DNA from: Pythium myriotylum
Lineage: Eukaryota > Oomycota > Peronosporomycetes > Pythiales > Pythiaceae
Assembly (NCBI GenBank): GCA_023091665.1
Contig: JALJCQ010000011.1
Coordinates: forward strand, 1,612,001 to 1,676,000
Length of the DNA stretch: 64,000 nucleotides
Direction: 5' to 3'
Below, in pieces: positions 17,052 to 27,687 of this stretch. The translations under genes were made by a program, and so were the position numbers. Numbering within the stretch: position 1 is the first letter of the stretch; the number at the start of each line of letters is the position of its first letter. The notes beneath the pieces are model-generated. The model did not search any database, had not been told where the DNA came from, and was given only the letters and a program-made list of their open reading frames with translations.

Positions 17052-19740
17052 CTAGTGTTGCGACGCCGTTGACAGCCGTAAGCTGGAGAACCGCTTCGTC
17101 GTCGGAGAAGTACAAGCCGCACGTGCGAAGATATTCGAGGTCGTCGAGAAGCTCGCCTTGCCACTGGATCTTCTCCCACACGGCAAAGATCTGTGCGCCC
17201 AAGTCGGAGCGCAGCAGTGCCAACAACACGTTGGGGTGGAGCAAACGACCGTTGAGTGCTGGAATCCACCCGACTGGAGCTCCGGTAAGGCGCTGGATCC
17301 ACATGTCGCTCTGGAAGATCTGCGGCGCCGTGCACATGAGCATCAACTCGAACAACGAGAGCGCGCACGTGGCTCGCAAGAGCGCCGACATCCGCTCATC
17401 ACGATACCACCGTCCCGTCATCTTGAAGATGTCATTGCGATCCTTCGGCAGCTTCTCACCGTAGTGCGCAGCCCACTTGTGCGCGAAGGTCGTACACGAG
17501 TTTGGATCAGTCGCGCTCAACACACGATTGATCATGTGGAGCTGTGCGAGTTCCTTGACGTTGCCGCTGAGGTCACTCATCTCGCCGAGCAGCACAGAGT
17601 TGAACGCGAGCGGAGACTTCCCACCGGCAAGATGGCCGATCGTGTCCGGGTTGGCCGTGTTGCGGAGAGTCTTCCGAAGTGATTCCGCACGAACGTCCGC
17701 TGCAGCGATATGGTTCGACTGGAGCTGGAGGTCGGCGGTGGGCTCGGTCGTCTCGAGTTCGGCGAGGATCTCTTGGATTGACGTCGGTTCCTTCGTCTTC
17801 ATGACCAGAGTGTGGTGCTTGGTCAAGAAGTGACTCGACTCCTTGCTGGTCTTGATCGTGTCGGGACCCTTGACCTTGCGAGGCACGACCTGGAACCGCG
17901 GCAGGCTCGACTCGTTGAGCGCCGCATTGCAGCAGTCGAGTTCGAACTCGATGGAGTTCAACACTTCGAAGTAGTTGCTTGTCGCGATGCCTTGCACGGG
18001 CTTCGGTCGCGCCTTCTGTAACATGTCGGCAAAGTCGTCGGCGTAACGCGAGCGCTTGCCCTTGGACTTGGTCGATTTGGTTCCGTTTTCCGGACGATCT
18101 GCGTTGGACGCGGACAGACCGAGCGGCGGTGGCGGCGGCGGCAGAGACTTGGCTCCAGGCTGCGGACTACCCGGAGGCGTCAACAGCGATCCCGCGTGCG
18201 TACCGACCGAGATGACGCTTGCAGAGTCTTGCGACTTGGACTCCGCTTGCGAGACACCGTTCTTCACCGCGTCTGCGTACGAAGTCGGAGCAGCCGGCTC
18301 GGACGGTTGCACTGGTGCTGGCGGAGTAGGCTTGTTGATCTTGTCCAAGTCCAAAGCGTGTGGCGACAACTGACCGAAACCACGTCGCTGGGACGGGAAC
18401 GCGGCGTCGCGCGCCAAAGCTGGGTACATGCGGCTGCCGAAGATGACTTGGTCGCACGTGAAGCCTTGCACACACAGCGCTCTTGGGCACGTCGCACTTC
18501 GAAAGTAGACGCGCCACGTTGCTGTCGTCATTCCGGACGCGAGGTTGACGTCGCGGAACGTGTCGTAGATCGGCTCGCTGCCGATGTCGAAGAACGCGCG
18601 CAGAAGACCTTCGTTGTCGAAGTTGCTGTCGACGCTCGAGATGTCGATGTAGAAGCGATCGGCGAGGACGTCGAAGTCTTGGAACATGTACTTGCCACCG
18701 AGGATCTTGACTTCCTGACGCGCGAGGCGTTCGCACGCAGCACGTGACTTGACCTTGACGCGGATTTCTCCGCCACGACCCTTGGAGATCTGGCCGAGTT
18801 CTTGAAGCTTGATCTGCTCGGTGACCACGGGGTTCCCGTTGTCCTTGAGAAAAGACGCCATGATCTTGTTGATGCCGGTACGCTCGAACGCGCGACCAGT
18901 GTCGATGGTCATGACGTAACGAGCGCGCGGGAGCTCGTACGGGCGCGCTTGTTCAACTGACGTGAAGAGCGAGGCCCAGTCGCCACCGTTCTCGTACAGC
19001 GCGTCAATCGCTTCGATATCCGCAGCACACGGTCGAGGCAGCACCACACGACTGGTCGCCGAGACGGGAGTTCTGTCACGGCGAATCTCGGTTGGACGGC
19101 GTAGAAGAGCACCAAGCGAAGGCGTCGCACCTGCCGCACTGGCAGGCGGTTGCTGAGCATCCGGAATCGGATCCGGGGTCGAATCAGTCGTAGTCGAGTC
19201 TTCAACAGTTGATTCGTCGGGGCTTGAGGCGAGACTGAGCTGGAGCGAGGTCGCCGCCATCATCAAGTCGTCGTCGTCATCGTCGCCACCGGAGACAGCA
19301 GTAGTCCCAGTGTTCGCGGGCGAGTCGGTCGAACTGGAAAGCGCAACGGAGATCTCGACTCCAGACGCCACCGGAGCGGAGCCTGTCACGAGCACCGTCA
19401 TACCGGCACCGACATCCACGATGCGGGCGGTAGAGGCGGGTCCGTCGGCGGTTGAAGGAGCGTCGGCGTCGTCGACCGCGGAGGTGGTGGTCGTGCCGGA
19501 GCTGACTGGGGCTTGCGCATTCACTGACTTCGAAGTCACGTGAGATACGGGCGCGGGCGTCGCAGGGTCGTCGGCAGTCGCACTGGCACCATCCGGGCCA
19601 GATGGTGGCTCACAATGGGTGAGGCTTCCCGAATCTTGTGCAGAGACGGGACGGAGCAGCTGCGCGGGAGGGTTCTCACCCACAAAGTCGAGGTCGGAGG
19701 GAGATGGGCGGGCCGAGTCGATCTGGTTCGCTGGCTTCAT
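17023..19740 (-). CDS. LINE ORF1 protein (905 aa), copy A
   Basis: Presumed nucleic-acid-binding partner of ORF2 in the RNP. ATG at 19738-19740. Residues 1-240 are Ser/Thr/Ala/Pro-rich with an acidic run (DDDDDD, ~153-158). Residues ~270-450 look like an alpha/beta region (YVMTIDTGRAFERTG; IRVKVKSRAACERLA; FYIDISSV; WRVYFRS), possibly one or two RRM-like folds. A proline run follows at ~534-539, and then a basic KSKGKRSRY at ~558-566, a possible nuclear signal. Residues 585-905 are globular and unrecognised. No CCHC knuckle is seen. It is intact and nearly identical to the copy at 60978-63695. The RRM suggestion is inference from pattern. Confidence 0.85.
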   Translation of the reverse strand: MKPANQIDSARPSPSDLDFVGENPPAQLLRPVSAQDSGSLTHCEPPSGPDGASATADDPATPAPVSHVTSKSVNAQAPVSSGTTTTSAVDDADAPSTADGPASTARIVDVGAGMTVLVTGSAPVASGVEISVALSSSTDSPANTGTTAVSGGDDDDDDLMMAATSLQLSLASSPDESTVEDSTTTDSTPDPIPDAQQPPASAAGATPSLGALLRRPTEIRRDRTPVSATSRVVLPRPCAADIEAIDALYENGGDWASLFTSVEQARPYELPRARYVMTIDTGRAFERTGINKIMASFLKDNGNPVVTEQIKLQELGQISKGRGGEIRVKVKSRAACERLARQEVKILGGKYMFQDFDVLADRFYIDISSVDSNFDNEGLLRAFFDIGSEPIYDTFRDVNLASGMTTATWRVYFRSATCPRALCVQGFTCDQVIFGSRMYPALARDAAFPSQRRGFGQLSPHALDLDKINKPTPPAPVQPSEPAAPTSYADAVKNGVSQAESKSQDSASVISVGTHAGSLLTPPGSPQPGAKSLPPPPPPLGLSASNADRPENGTKSTKSKGKRSRYADDFADMLQKARPKPVQGIATSNYFEVLNSIEFELDCCNAALNESSLPRFQVVPRKVKGPDTIKTSKESSHFLTKHHTLVMKTKEPTSIQEILAELETTEPTADLQLQSNHIAAADVRAESLRKTLRNTANPDTIGHLAGGKSPLAFNSVLLGEMSDLSGNVKELAQLHMINRVLSATDPNSCTTFAHKWAAHYGEKLPKDRNDIFKMTGRWYRDERMSALLRATCALSLFELMLMCTAPQIFQSDMWIQRLTGAPVGWIPALNGRLLHPNVLLALLRSDLGAQIFAVWEKIQWQGELLDDLEYLRTCGLYFSDDEAVLQLTAVNGVATLGAGPLCLDC

Positions 19741-19835
19741 CTTCGTTCGACGGGAAGGCTGGGAGGCTGGTTGGCTGGTTACTTCGGCTGTTTGCTTGGA
19801 TCGACTTGTGCTCGACGAGGCAAAGCGAGAAGTGA
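19741..19835 (-). other. 5' UTR of LINE copy A
   Basis: About 95 bp, starting TCACTTCTCG and abutting the tRNA-Thr stub head to head. No promoter motif recognised. Confidence 0.7.
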
Positions 19836-19857
19836 GCCCCTATAGCTCAGTTTCAGT
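19836..19857 (+). pseudogene. tRNA-Thr 5' stub plus 6-nt extra duplication
   Basis: The right target duplication of LINE A (19836-19851), followed by an extra TTCAGT (19852-19857) before the next short element. At other junctions the stub passes straight into TTCAAGG. Confidence 0.75.
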
Positions 19858-20620
19858 TTCAAGGCGTCTGTATTGCTGCACTAGCATTTACGACTGACTT
19901 CTAACTGCTCGCTAATCCCGTGCGGGTTCTATGTTGCTAAGGTTCGGTTGAGTCTCGTGGTTGGCTGGTCGGTTTGTGCTGAGAGGATGAATCCTTGCGT
20001 CATGGTTCGTTGGGTTGTTGAGGTTGTTGTTCTGTTGTCGTTGAAGCTGGGTACTGGGTTAACTTGACCTTCATTTGCTGGTTTGCTGGTATGTTGATGC
20101 TGGGTGAGTTGAGTGTTGGTTGGGTTGAAGCTGGGTTGGCTGAATGCCGGTTGGGTTGATGCTGGGTTGCTTGAATGCTGGTTGGGTTGAGGTTGGTGTC
20201 GGTGAGTGCTGGTTGGGTTGAGGTTGGTGTCGGTGAGTGTTGGTTACCCAACGGTCTCGTGAGTGAAGGTTGGTGGCTGGGTGCCGTGAGTGTTGGTCAC
20301 AGCGTGGGTTGATCAGCGGTGGGTTGATATTAGAGTCGACCGGGTGGCCGAGCTCTGGCGCGCGCTCTCCATGTGGTGAATGTCGGCTCTCCCGATGAAG
20401 CCGAAGGAAGCACGCATGGGATGCCGACTGGTCGGCGCGGTGGCGGCAGCGTCCCGATGCCAAGCTTCTTGCGCTTGGTCTTGGCTCTCGCAGCACCCTT
20501 GGTCATGGCGACTGGGTGTGGAGAGGGTCGGGGGTGATGGGCTGGCAGCTGGGCTGGGTGCTTGGACTGGACACTTCTGGACTTGGTCACTTGAGGGGTA
20601 GCGAGCAAATTGCGAAGTGA
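19858..20620 (-). mobile_element. Short element, full length (763 bp), upstream of unit 6
   Basis: Sits between the LINE A right stub and intact tRNA-Thr 20621, so it inserted after LINE A if each insertion hits the intact gene. Confidence 0.85.
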
Positions 20621-20692
20621 GCCCCTATAGCTCAGTGGTAGAGCACTCGCTTCGTAAGCGAAAGGTCGGTGGTTCGATCCCGCTTGGGGGCA
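20621..20692 (+). tRNA. tRNA-Thr (CGT), unit 6
   Basis: Intact; full-length short element, then LINE A, lie upstream. Confidence 0.95.
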
Positions 20693-21006
20693 ATCTTTTT
20701 GCACACCCACACAAGACACGACCTCTCACACAACACCACCCCTCTTCCCTCCACGTCCCGCGCTGCACCTGCTACCAGACATCAGGTTGACCAGCAACCA
20801 CTGTCTCGGTTCTCGTCATCGCCACACTCAATGCCATGGACTTACCACCACCGCCACCGAATACAAACCCGTATTCGAGTGTCCGCAACTTCCCCTTGAC
20901 CACTCGGTATCCACAGAAGACGAATCCAACGATTTTCTAGACAGAGACAGGCATGGATATATGGATATGCAACTGGATCGATAGAACGACATACAGACAG
21001 CCGCGA

Positions 21007-21009
<3 letters not shown>

Positions 21010-21053
<44 letters not shown>
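21010..21053. repeat. AG microsatellite, 44 bp, unit 6
   Basis: Pure AG run. Confidence 0.95.
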
Positions 21054-21059
<6 letters not shown>

Positions 21060-21664
21060 AGCGCAGCGCGATACATAGGACACATTTCCCTGCGCTATCA
21101 ATATACCTGGGCCTCGCTAGTGTGGCCATCCAGCATCCAGCCCACCGAATATCACACTACTGTCACACGCACACACACGAGGTGAGAGGTGACGTCGTGA
21201 TGCAATATCCTATGTATGTGTCCCAAGACACCTTTGACCTTACCTCCCCCTCTGACCATGCGCCATCGCCCATCAATCAACCAGCAGCAGCATCCAGCAG
21301 GATCCAGGAATCCCACCGACGGCTGGGGTGAAACACGCTGCGTGTTGACGCATGAATGCAAAGAGTCTAGGCGTTGCACAGCAGCACGTAGTGCGCCATC
21401 GGCTGGCCACGGTCGATCCGAGCCGTTCCGGCTGGGTCTGCAGTCTAACTCGTTTGTTGCTTTTGCAAACAGATGCGTCGAAGACAACAGCCTATTTGGA
21501 GCAGTGGTCCGAGTTGATAGAGATGCAAGCATGAAGAGTCGGATGGTTGATGTGCATTCTAACGCGCGTGGTGAACGGCGGCGAGCGTGGTTTGTTTTGG
21601 TGTGTTGTAGGTGTAGGGTTTCGTTGGTGGGCGGGAATGCAGTGTGTGGGGTGCGTAGATCGGA

Positions 21665-21745
21665 GACAGCTTGGCCGAGTGGTTAAGGCGCTAGCCTGCT
21701 AAGTTAGTGGGGCAACCCGCGTGAGTTCGAATCTCACAGCTGTCG
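21665..21745 (+). tRNA. tRNA-Ser (GCT), unit 6
   Basis: Anticodon GCT; sequence as unit 1. Confidence 0.95.
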
Positions 21746-21899
21746 TCTTTTTCCCAGCCTCCCACTCCGACCTCGGCTCTGTCTCCTCAATTCCTCTTGC
21801 ACTGGTCGTGATTCGCACAGAACCTTTTTGTGCCCAAGTGGTTCTCGATGCGTATACCAACGCAAGCACCTAAGGCAGGCGTGCTCCTGTGAAGCCTAG

Positions 21900-21923
21900 G
21901 AACCACTTCGGTGGTCATCCGCA

Positions 21924-21954
<31 letters not shown>

Positions 21955-22004
21955 GGCCCCTGCGCAAGGATGACACGCATAAATCGAGAAGTATCGCACT
22001 TTTT
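21900..22004 (+). ncRNA. U6: U6 snRNA, unit 6
   Basis: Copy of the unit 1 gene; first unit with the CACCCATG downstream flank. Confidence 0.95.
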
Positions 22005-22248
22005 CCACCCATGTCTTTGGACTCTACATTACTCGACAGACATCCGACACCACCCCCACCAACACACGAAGTCTCGTCCCACGCATCCACGGCGCTCACA
22101 TGCATTCCTTCTCTGGATGACGCTGGGAAGTCTGGGTACCCGTATGATGGGGAAACGACGCAATGGTAGCGGTGAAGGTAGTGGTGGCCGCGAGGGGTGT
22201 CCAGGCTGTGTTCTGGAGGTGATAGAAGGATGGAAAAGGAGTAAAATT

Positions 22249-22320
22249 TGAGGGATGAGGGGATCGAACCCCCGACCGCTGGGACTGGAATCCAGCGCTC
22301 TACCACTGAGCTAACCCCCC
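22249..22320 (-). tRNA. tRNA-Trp (CCA), unit 6
   Basis: G1-C72 form. Confidence 0.85.
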
Positions 22321-22655
22321 ACATTCGCTTTGCTCGACCAACTCAACATACCATCGCATACACAGCGCTTGCGTCCCAAATACGCTTGGTCCTACCACAA
22401 CCCACACACGGGACCACGCACAGCGCAGTACACGACCTCGTGCGCCATAAAACGCAACAAAACGGACGTCTGATCTCGTAGATCGAAGCACACAGTGGTG
22501 TATGTGGAGTGACGAGGGTAAGGCCTGTGTGTGGTCGTGGTTGACGGTGAGTGTGTGAGTTTGTGTTGTTTCTGTGTTTGTAGGTGTAATGTGTAGTTTG
22601 GCGTTTTGTGTTTGTGTTGATGCCTGCGTAGGACGTGCAGCCCCTATAGCTCAGT

Positions 22656-22889
22656 TTCAAGGCGTCTGTATTGCTGCACTAGCATTTACGACTGACTTCT
22701 AACTGCTCGCTAATCCCGTGCGGGTTTTATGTTGCTAAGGTTCGGTTGAGTCTCGTGGTTGGCTGGTCGGTTTGTGCTGAGAGGATGAATCCTTGCGTCA
22801 TGGTTCGTTGGGTTGTTGAGGTGGTTGTTCTGTTGTCGTTGAAGCTGGGTACTGGGTTAACTTGACCTTCATTTGCTGGTTTGCTGGTA
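22656..22889 (-). mobile_element. Short element, 5'-truncated (234 bp), unit 6
   Basis: Keeps only the 3' 234 bp and ends at GCTGGTA next to intact tRNA-Thr 22890. Stub GCCCCTATAGCTCAGT at 22640-22655. 5' truncation with a full duplication is the usual sign of incomplete target-primed reverse transcription. Confidence 0.85.
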
Positions 22890-22961
22890 GCCCCTATAGC
22901 TCAGTGGTAGAGCACTCGCTTCGTAAGCGAAAGGTCGGTGGTTCGATCCCGCTTGGGGGCA
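22890..22961 (+). tRNA. tRNA-Thr (CGT), unit 7
   Basis: Intact; 234-bp short element upstream. Confidence 0.95.
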
Positions 22962-23275
22962 ATCTTTTTGCACACCCACACAAGACACGACCTCTCACAC
23001 AACACCACCCCTCTTCCCTCCACGTCCCGCGCTGCACCTGCTACCAGACATCAGGTTGACCAGCAACCACTGTCTCGGTTCTCGTCATCGCCACACTCAA
23101 TGCCATGGACTTACCACCACCGCCACCGAATACAAACCCGTATTCGAGTGTCCGCAACTTCCCCTTGACCACTCGGTATCCACAGAAGACGAATCCAACG
23201 ATTTTCTAGACAGAGACAGGCATGGATATATGGATATGCAACTGGATCGATAGAACGACATACAGACAGCCGCGA

Positions 23276-23278
<3 letters not shown>

Positions 23279-23328
<50 letters not shown>
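23279..23328. repeat. AG microsatellite, 50 bp, unit 7
   Basis: Pure AG run. Confidence 0.95.
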
Positions 23329-23334
<6 letters not shown>

Positions 23335-23939
23335 AGCGCAGCGCGATACATAGGACACATTTCCCTGCGCTATCAATATACCTGGGCCTCGCTAGTGTGG
23401 CCATCCAGCATCCAGCCCACCGAATATCACACTACTGTCACACGCACACACACGAGGTGAGAGGTGACGTCGTGATGCAATATCCTATGTATGTGTCCCA
23501 AGACACCTTTGACCTTACCTCCCCCTCTGACCATGCGCCATCGCCCATCAATCAACCAGCAGCAGCATCCAGCAGGATCCAGGAATCCCACCGACGGCTG
23601 GGGTGAAACACGCTGCGTGTTGACGCATGAATGCAAAGAGTCTAGGCGTTGCACAGCAGCACGTAGTGCGCCATCGGCTGGCCACGGTCGATCCGAGCCG
23701 TTCCGGCTGGGTCTGCAGTCTAACTCGTTTGTTGCTTTTGCAAACAGATGCGTCGAAGACAACAGCCTATTTGGAGCAGTGGTCCGAGTTGATAGAGATG
23801 CAAGCATGAAGAGTCGGATGGTTGATGTGCATTCTAACGCGCGTGGTGAACGGCGGCGAGCGTGGTTTGTTTTGGTGTGTTGTAGGTGTAGGGTTTCGTT
23901 GGTGGGCGGGAATGCAGTGTGTGGGGTGCGTAGATCGGA

Positions 23940-24020
23940 GACAGCTTGGCCGAGTGGTTAAGGCGCTAGCCTGTTAAGTTAGTGGGGCAACCCGCGTGAG
24001 TTCGAATCTCACAGCTGTCG
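23940..24020 (+). tRNA. tRNA-Ser body with Asn anticodon (GTT), unit 7
   Basis: Identical to the other tRNA-Ser genes except C to T at 23974, the middle anticodon base, turning GCT into GTT (Asn codons AAC/AAT). The long variable arm and discriminator G, which guide seryl-tRNA synthetase, are unchanged. If expressed it would be expected to carry serine to Asn codons. It could also be a silent copy or a sequence error. Confidence 0.85.
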
Positions 24021-24174
24021 TCTTTTTCCCAGCCTCCCACTCCGACCTCGGCTCTGTCTCCTCAATTCCTCTTGCACTGGTCGTGATTCGCACAGAACCT
24101 TTTTGTGCCCAAGTGGTTCTCGATGCGTATACCAACGCAAGCACCTAAGGCAGGCGTGCTCCTGTGAAGCCTAG

Positions 24175-24198
24175 GAACCACTTCGGTGGTCATCCGCA

Positions 24199-24229
<31 letters not shown>

Positions 24230-24279
24230 GGCCCCTGCGCAAGGATGACACGCATAAATCGAGAAGTATCGCACTTTTT
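24175..24279 (+). ncRNA. U6: U6 snRNA, unit 7
   Basis: Copy of the unit 1 gene. Confidence 0.95.
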
Positions 24280-24523
24280 CCACCCATGTCTTTGGACTCT
24301 ACATTACTCGACAGACATCCGACACCACCCCCACCAACACACGAAGTCTCGTCCCACGCATCCACGGCGCTCACATGCATTCCTTCTCTGGATGACGCTG
24401 GGAAGTCTGGGTACCCGTATGATGGGGAAACGACGCAATGGTAGCGGTGAAGGTAGTGGTGGCCGCGAGGGGTGTCCAGGCTGTGTTCTGGAGGTGATAG
24501 AAGGATGGAAAAGGAGTAAAATT

Positions 24524-24595
24524 TGAGGGATGAGGGGATCGAACCCCCGACCGCTGGGACTGGAATCCAGCGCTCTACCACTGAGCTAACCCCCC
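24524..24595 (-). tRNA. tRNA-Trp (CCA), unit 7
   Basis: G1-C72 form. Confidence 0.85.
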
Positions 24596-24930
24596 ACATT
24601 CGCTTTGCTCGACCAACTCAACATACCATCGCATACACAGCGCTTGCGTCCCAAATACGCTTGGTCCTACCACAACCCACACACGGGACCACGCACAGCG
24701 CAGTACACGACCTCGTGCGCCATAAAACGCAACAAAACGGACGTCTGATCTCGTAGATCGAAGCACACAGTGGTGTATGTGGAGTGACGAGGGTAAGGCC
24801 TGTGTGTGGTCGTGGTTGACGGTGAGTGTGTGAGTTTGTGTTGTTTCTGTGTTTGTAGGTGTAATGTGTAGTTTGGCGTTTTGTGTTTGTGTTGATGCCT
24901 GCGTAGGACGTGCAGCCCCTATAGCTCAGT

Positions 24931-25164
24931 TTCAAGGCGTCTGTATTGCTGCACTAGCATTTACGACTGACTTCTAACTGCTCGCTAATCCCGTGCGGGT
25001 TTTATGTTGCTAAGGTTCGGTTGAGTCTCGTGGTTGGCTGGTCGGTTTGTGCTGAGAGGATGAATCCTTGCGTCATGGTTCGTTGGGTTGTTGAGGTGGT
25101 TGTTCTGTTGTCGTTGAAGCTGGGTACTGGGTTAACTTGACCTTCATTTGCTGGTTTGCTGGTA
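24931..25164 (-). mobile_element. Short element, 234-bp truncated, unit 7 (older of a stacked pair)
   Basis: Stubs at 24915-24930 and 25165-25180; the second stub leads into a full-length copy. Confidence 0.85.
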
Positions 25165-25180
25165 GCCCCTATAGCTCAGT

Positions 25181-25943
25181 TTCAAGGCGTCTGTATTGCT
25201 GCACTAGCATTTACGACTGACTTCTAACTGCTCGCTAATCCCGTGCGGGTTCTATGTTGCTAAGGTTCGGTTGAGTCTCGTGGTTGGCTGGTCGGTTTGT
25301 GCTGAGAGGATGAATCCTTGCGTCATGGTTCGTTGGGTTGTTGAGGTTGTTGTTCTGTTGTCGTTGAAGCTGGGTACTGGGTTAACTTGACCTTCATTTG
25401 CTGGTTTGCTGGTATGTTGATGCTGGGTGAGTTGAGTGTTGGTTGGGTTGAAGCTGGGTTGGCTGAATGCCGGTTGGGTTGATGCTGGGTTGCTTGAATG
25501 CTGGTTGGGTTGAGGTTGGTGTCGGTGAGTGCTGGTTGGGTTGAGGTTGGTGTCGGTGAGTGTTGGTTACCCAACGGTCTCGTGAGTGAAGGTTGGTGGC
25601 TGGGTGCCGTGAGTGTTGGTCACGGCGTGGGTTGATCAGCGGTGGGTTGATATTAGAGTCGACCGGGTGGCCGAGCTCTGGCGCGCGCTCTCCATGTGGT
25701 GAATGTCGGCTCTCCCGATGAAGCCGAAGGAAGCACGCATGGGATGCCGACTGGTCGGCGCGGTGGCGGTAGCGTCCCGATGCCAAGCTTCTTGCGCTTG
25801 GTCTTGGCTCTCGCAGCACCCTTGGTCATGGCGACTGGGTGTGGAGAGGGTCGGGGGTGATGGGCTGGCAGCTGGGCTGGGTGCTTGGACTGGACACTTC
25901 TGGACTTGGTCACTTGAGGGGTAGCGAGCAAATTGCGAAGTGA
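25181..25943 (-). mobile_element. Short element, full length (763 bp), unit 7 (younger of pair)
   Basis: Between stub 25165-25180 and intact tRNA-Thr 25944. Confidence 0.85.
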
Positions 25944-26015
25944 GCCCCTATAGCTCAGTGGTAGAGCACTCGCTTCGTAAGCGAAAGGTCGGTGGTTCGA
26001 TCCCGCTTGGGGGCA
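25944..26015 (+). tRNA. tRNA-Thr (CGT), unit 8
   Basis: Intact; stacked short elements upstream. Confidence 0.95.
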
Positions 26016-26329
26016 ATCTTTTTGCACACCCACACAAGACACGACCTCTCACACAACACCACCCCTCTTCCCTCCACGTCCCGCGCTGCACCTGCTACCA
26101 GACATCAGGTTGACCAGCAACCACTGTCTCGGTTCTCGTCATCGCCACACTCAATGCCATGGACTTACCACCACCGCCACCGAATACAAACCCGTATTCG
26201 AGTGTCCGCAACTTCCCCTTGACCACTCGGTATCCACAGAAGACGAATCCAACGATTTTCTAGACAGAGACAGGCATGGATATATGGATATGCAACTGGA
26301 TCGATAGAACGACATACAGACAGCCGCGA

Positions 26330-26332
<3 letters not shown>

Positions 26333-26420
<88 letters not shown>
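26333..26420. repeat. AG microsatellite, 88 bp, unit 8
   Basis: Pure AG run. Confidence 0.95.
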
Positions 26421-26426
<6 letters not shown>

Positions 26427-27031
26427 AGCGCAGCGCGATACATAGGACACATTTCCCTGCGCTATCAATATACCTGGGCCTCGCTAGTGTGGCCATCCAG
26501 CATCCAGCCCACCGAATATCACACTACTGTCACACGCACACACACGAGGTGAGAGGTGACGTCGTGATGCAATATCCTATGTATGTGTCCCAAGACACCT
26601 TTGACCTTACCTCCCCCTCTGACCATGCGCCATCGCCCATCAATCAACCAGCAGCAGCATCCAGCAGGATCCAGGAATCCCACCGACGGCTGGGGTGAAA
26701 CACGCTGCGTGTTGACGCATGAATGCAAAGAGTCTAGGCGTTGCACAGCAGCACGTAGTGCGCCATCGGCTGGCCACGGTCGATCCGAGCCGTTCCGGCT
26801 GGGTCTGCAGTCTAACTCGTTTGTTGCTTTTGCAAACAGATGCGTCGAAGACAACAGCCTATTTGGAGCAGTGGTCCGAGTTGATAGAGATGCAAGCATG
26901 AAGAGTCGGATGGTTGATGTGCATTCTAACGCGCGTGGTGAACGGCGGCGAGCGTGGTTTGTTTTGGTGTGTTGTAGGTGTAGGGTTTCGTTGGTGGGCG
27001 GGAATGCAGTGTGTGGGGTGCGTAGATCGGA

Positions 27032-27112
27032 GACAGCTTGGCCGAGTGGTTAAGGCGCTAGCCTGCTAAGTTAGTGGGGCAACCCGCGTGAGTTCGAATC
27101 TCACAGCTGTCG
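27032..27112 (+). tRNA. tRNA-Ser (GCT), unit 8
   Basis: Anticodon GCT restored, unlike unit 7 although these units are close copies. Confidence 0.95.
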
Positions 27113-27266
27113 TCTTTTTCCCAGCCTCCCACTCCGACCTCGGCTCTGTCTCCTCAATTCCTCTTGCACTGGTCGTGATTCGCACAGAACCTTTTTGTGC
27201 CCAAGTGGTTCTCGATGCGTATACCAACGCAAGCACCTAAGGCAGGCGTGCTCCTGTGAAGCCTAG

Positions 27267-27290
27267 GAACCACTTCGGTGGTCATCCGCA

Positions 27291-27321
<31 letters not shown>

Positions 27322-27371
27322 GGCCCCTGCGCAAGGATGACACGCATAAATCGAGAAGTATCGCACTTTTT
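27267..27371 (+). ncRNA. U6: U6 snRNA, unit 8
   Basis: Copy of the unit 1 gene. Confidence 0.95.
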
Positions 27372-27615
27372 CCACCCATGTCTTTGGACTCTACATTACT
27401 CGACAGACATCCGACACCACCCCCACCAACACACGAAGTCTCGTCCCACGCATCCACGGCGCTCACATGCATTCCTTCTCTGGATGACGCTGGGAAGTCT
27501 GGGTACCCGTATGATGGGGAAACGACGCAATGGTAGCGGTGAAGGTAGTGGTGGCCGCGAGGGGTGTCCAGGCTGTGTTCTGGAGGTGATAGAAGGATGG
27601 AAAAGGAGTAAAATT

Positions 27616-27687
27616 TGAGGGATGAGGGGATCGAACCCCCGACCGCTGGGACTGGAATCCAGCGCTCTACCACTGAGCTAACCCCCC
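27616..27687 (-). tRNA. tRNA-Trp (CCA), unit 8
   Basis: G1-C72 form. Confidence 0.85.

Larger units (their letters stand above)
12486..19835 (-). mobile_element. LINE copy A: tRNA-targeted non-LTR retrotransposon (7350 bp)
   Basis: Full-length element on the minus strand, flanked by a perfect 16-bp duplication GCCCCTATAGCTCAGT (12470-12485 and 19836-19851), which is tRNA-Thr nucleotides 1-16. Order 5' to 3' on minus: 5' UTR (19835-19741), ORF1 (905 aa), ORF2 (APE endonuclease, RT, zinc finger), 3' UTR of about 397 bp, and 3' terminus AATACAGACGCCTTGAA without poly(A). First-strand cDNA would start at T16 of the tRNA sense strand, between GCTCAGT and GGTAGAGC. Endonuclease and RT residues are intact, but ORF2 has a frameshift at a G8 run (14051-14058). 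Copies A and B have nearly identical ORF1, so activity is recent. Confidence 0.93.

Noticed and set aside
22862..23059. 65-aa frame starting at short element / tRNA-Thr junctions
   Set aside because: Created by the junction of the 234-bp element with tRNA-Thr; no coding signal.
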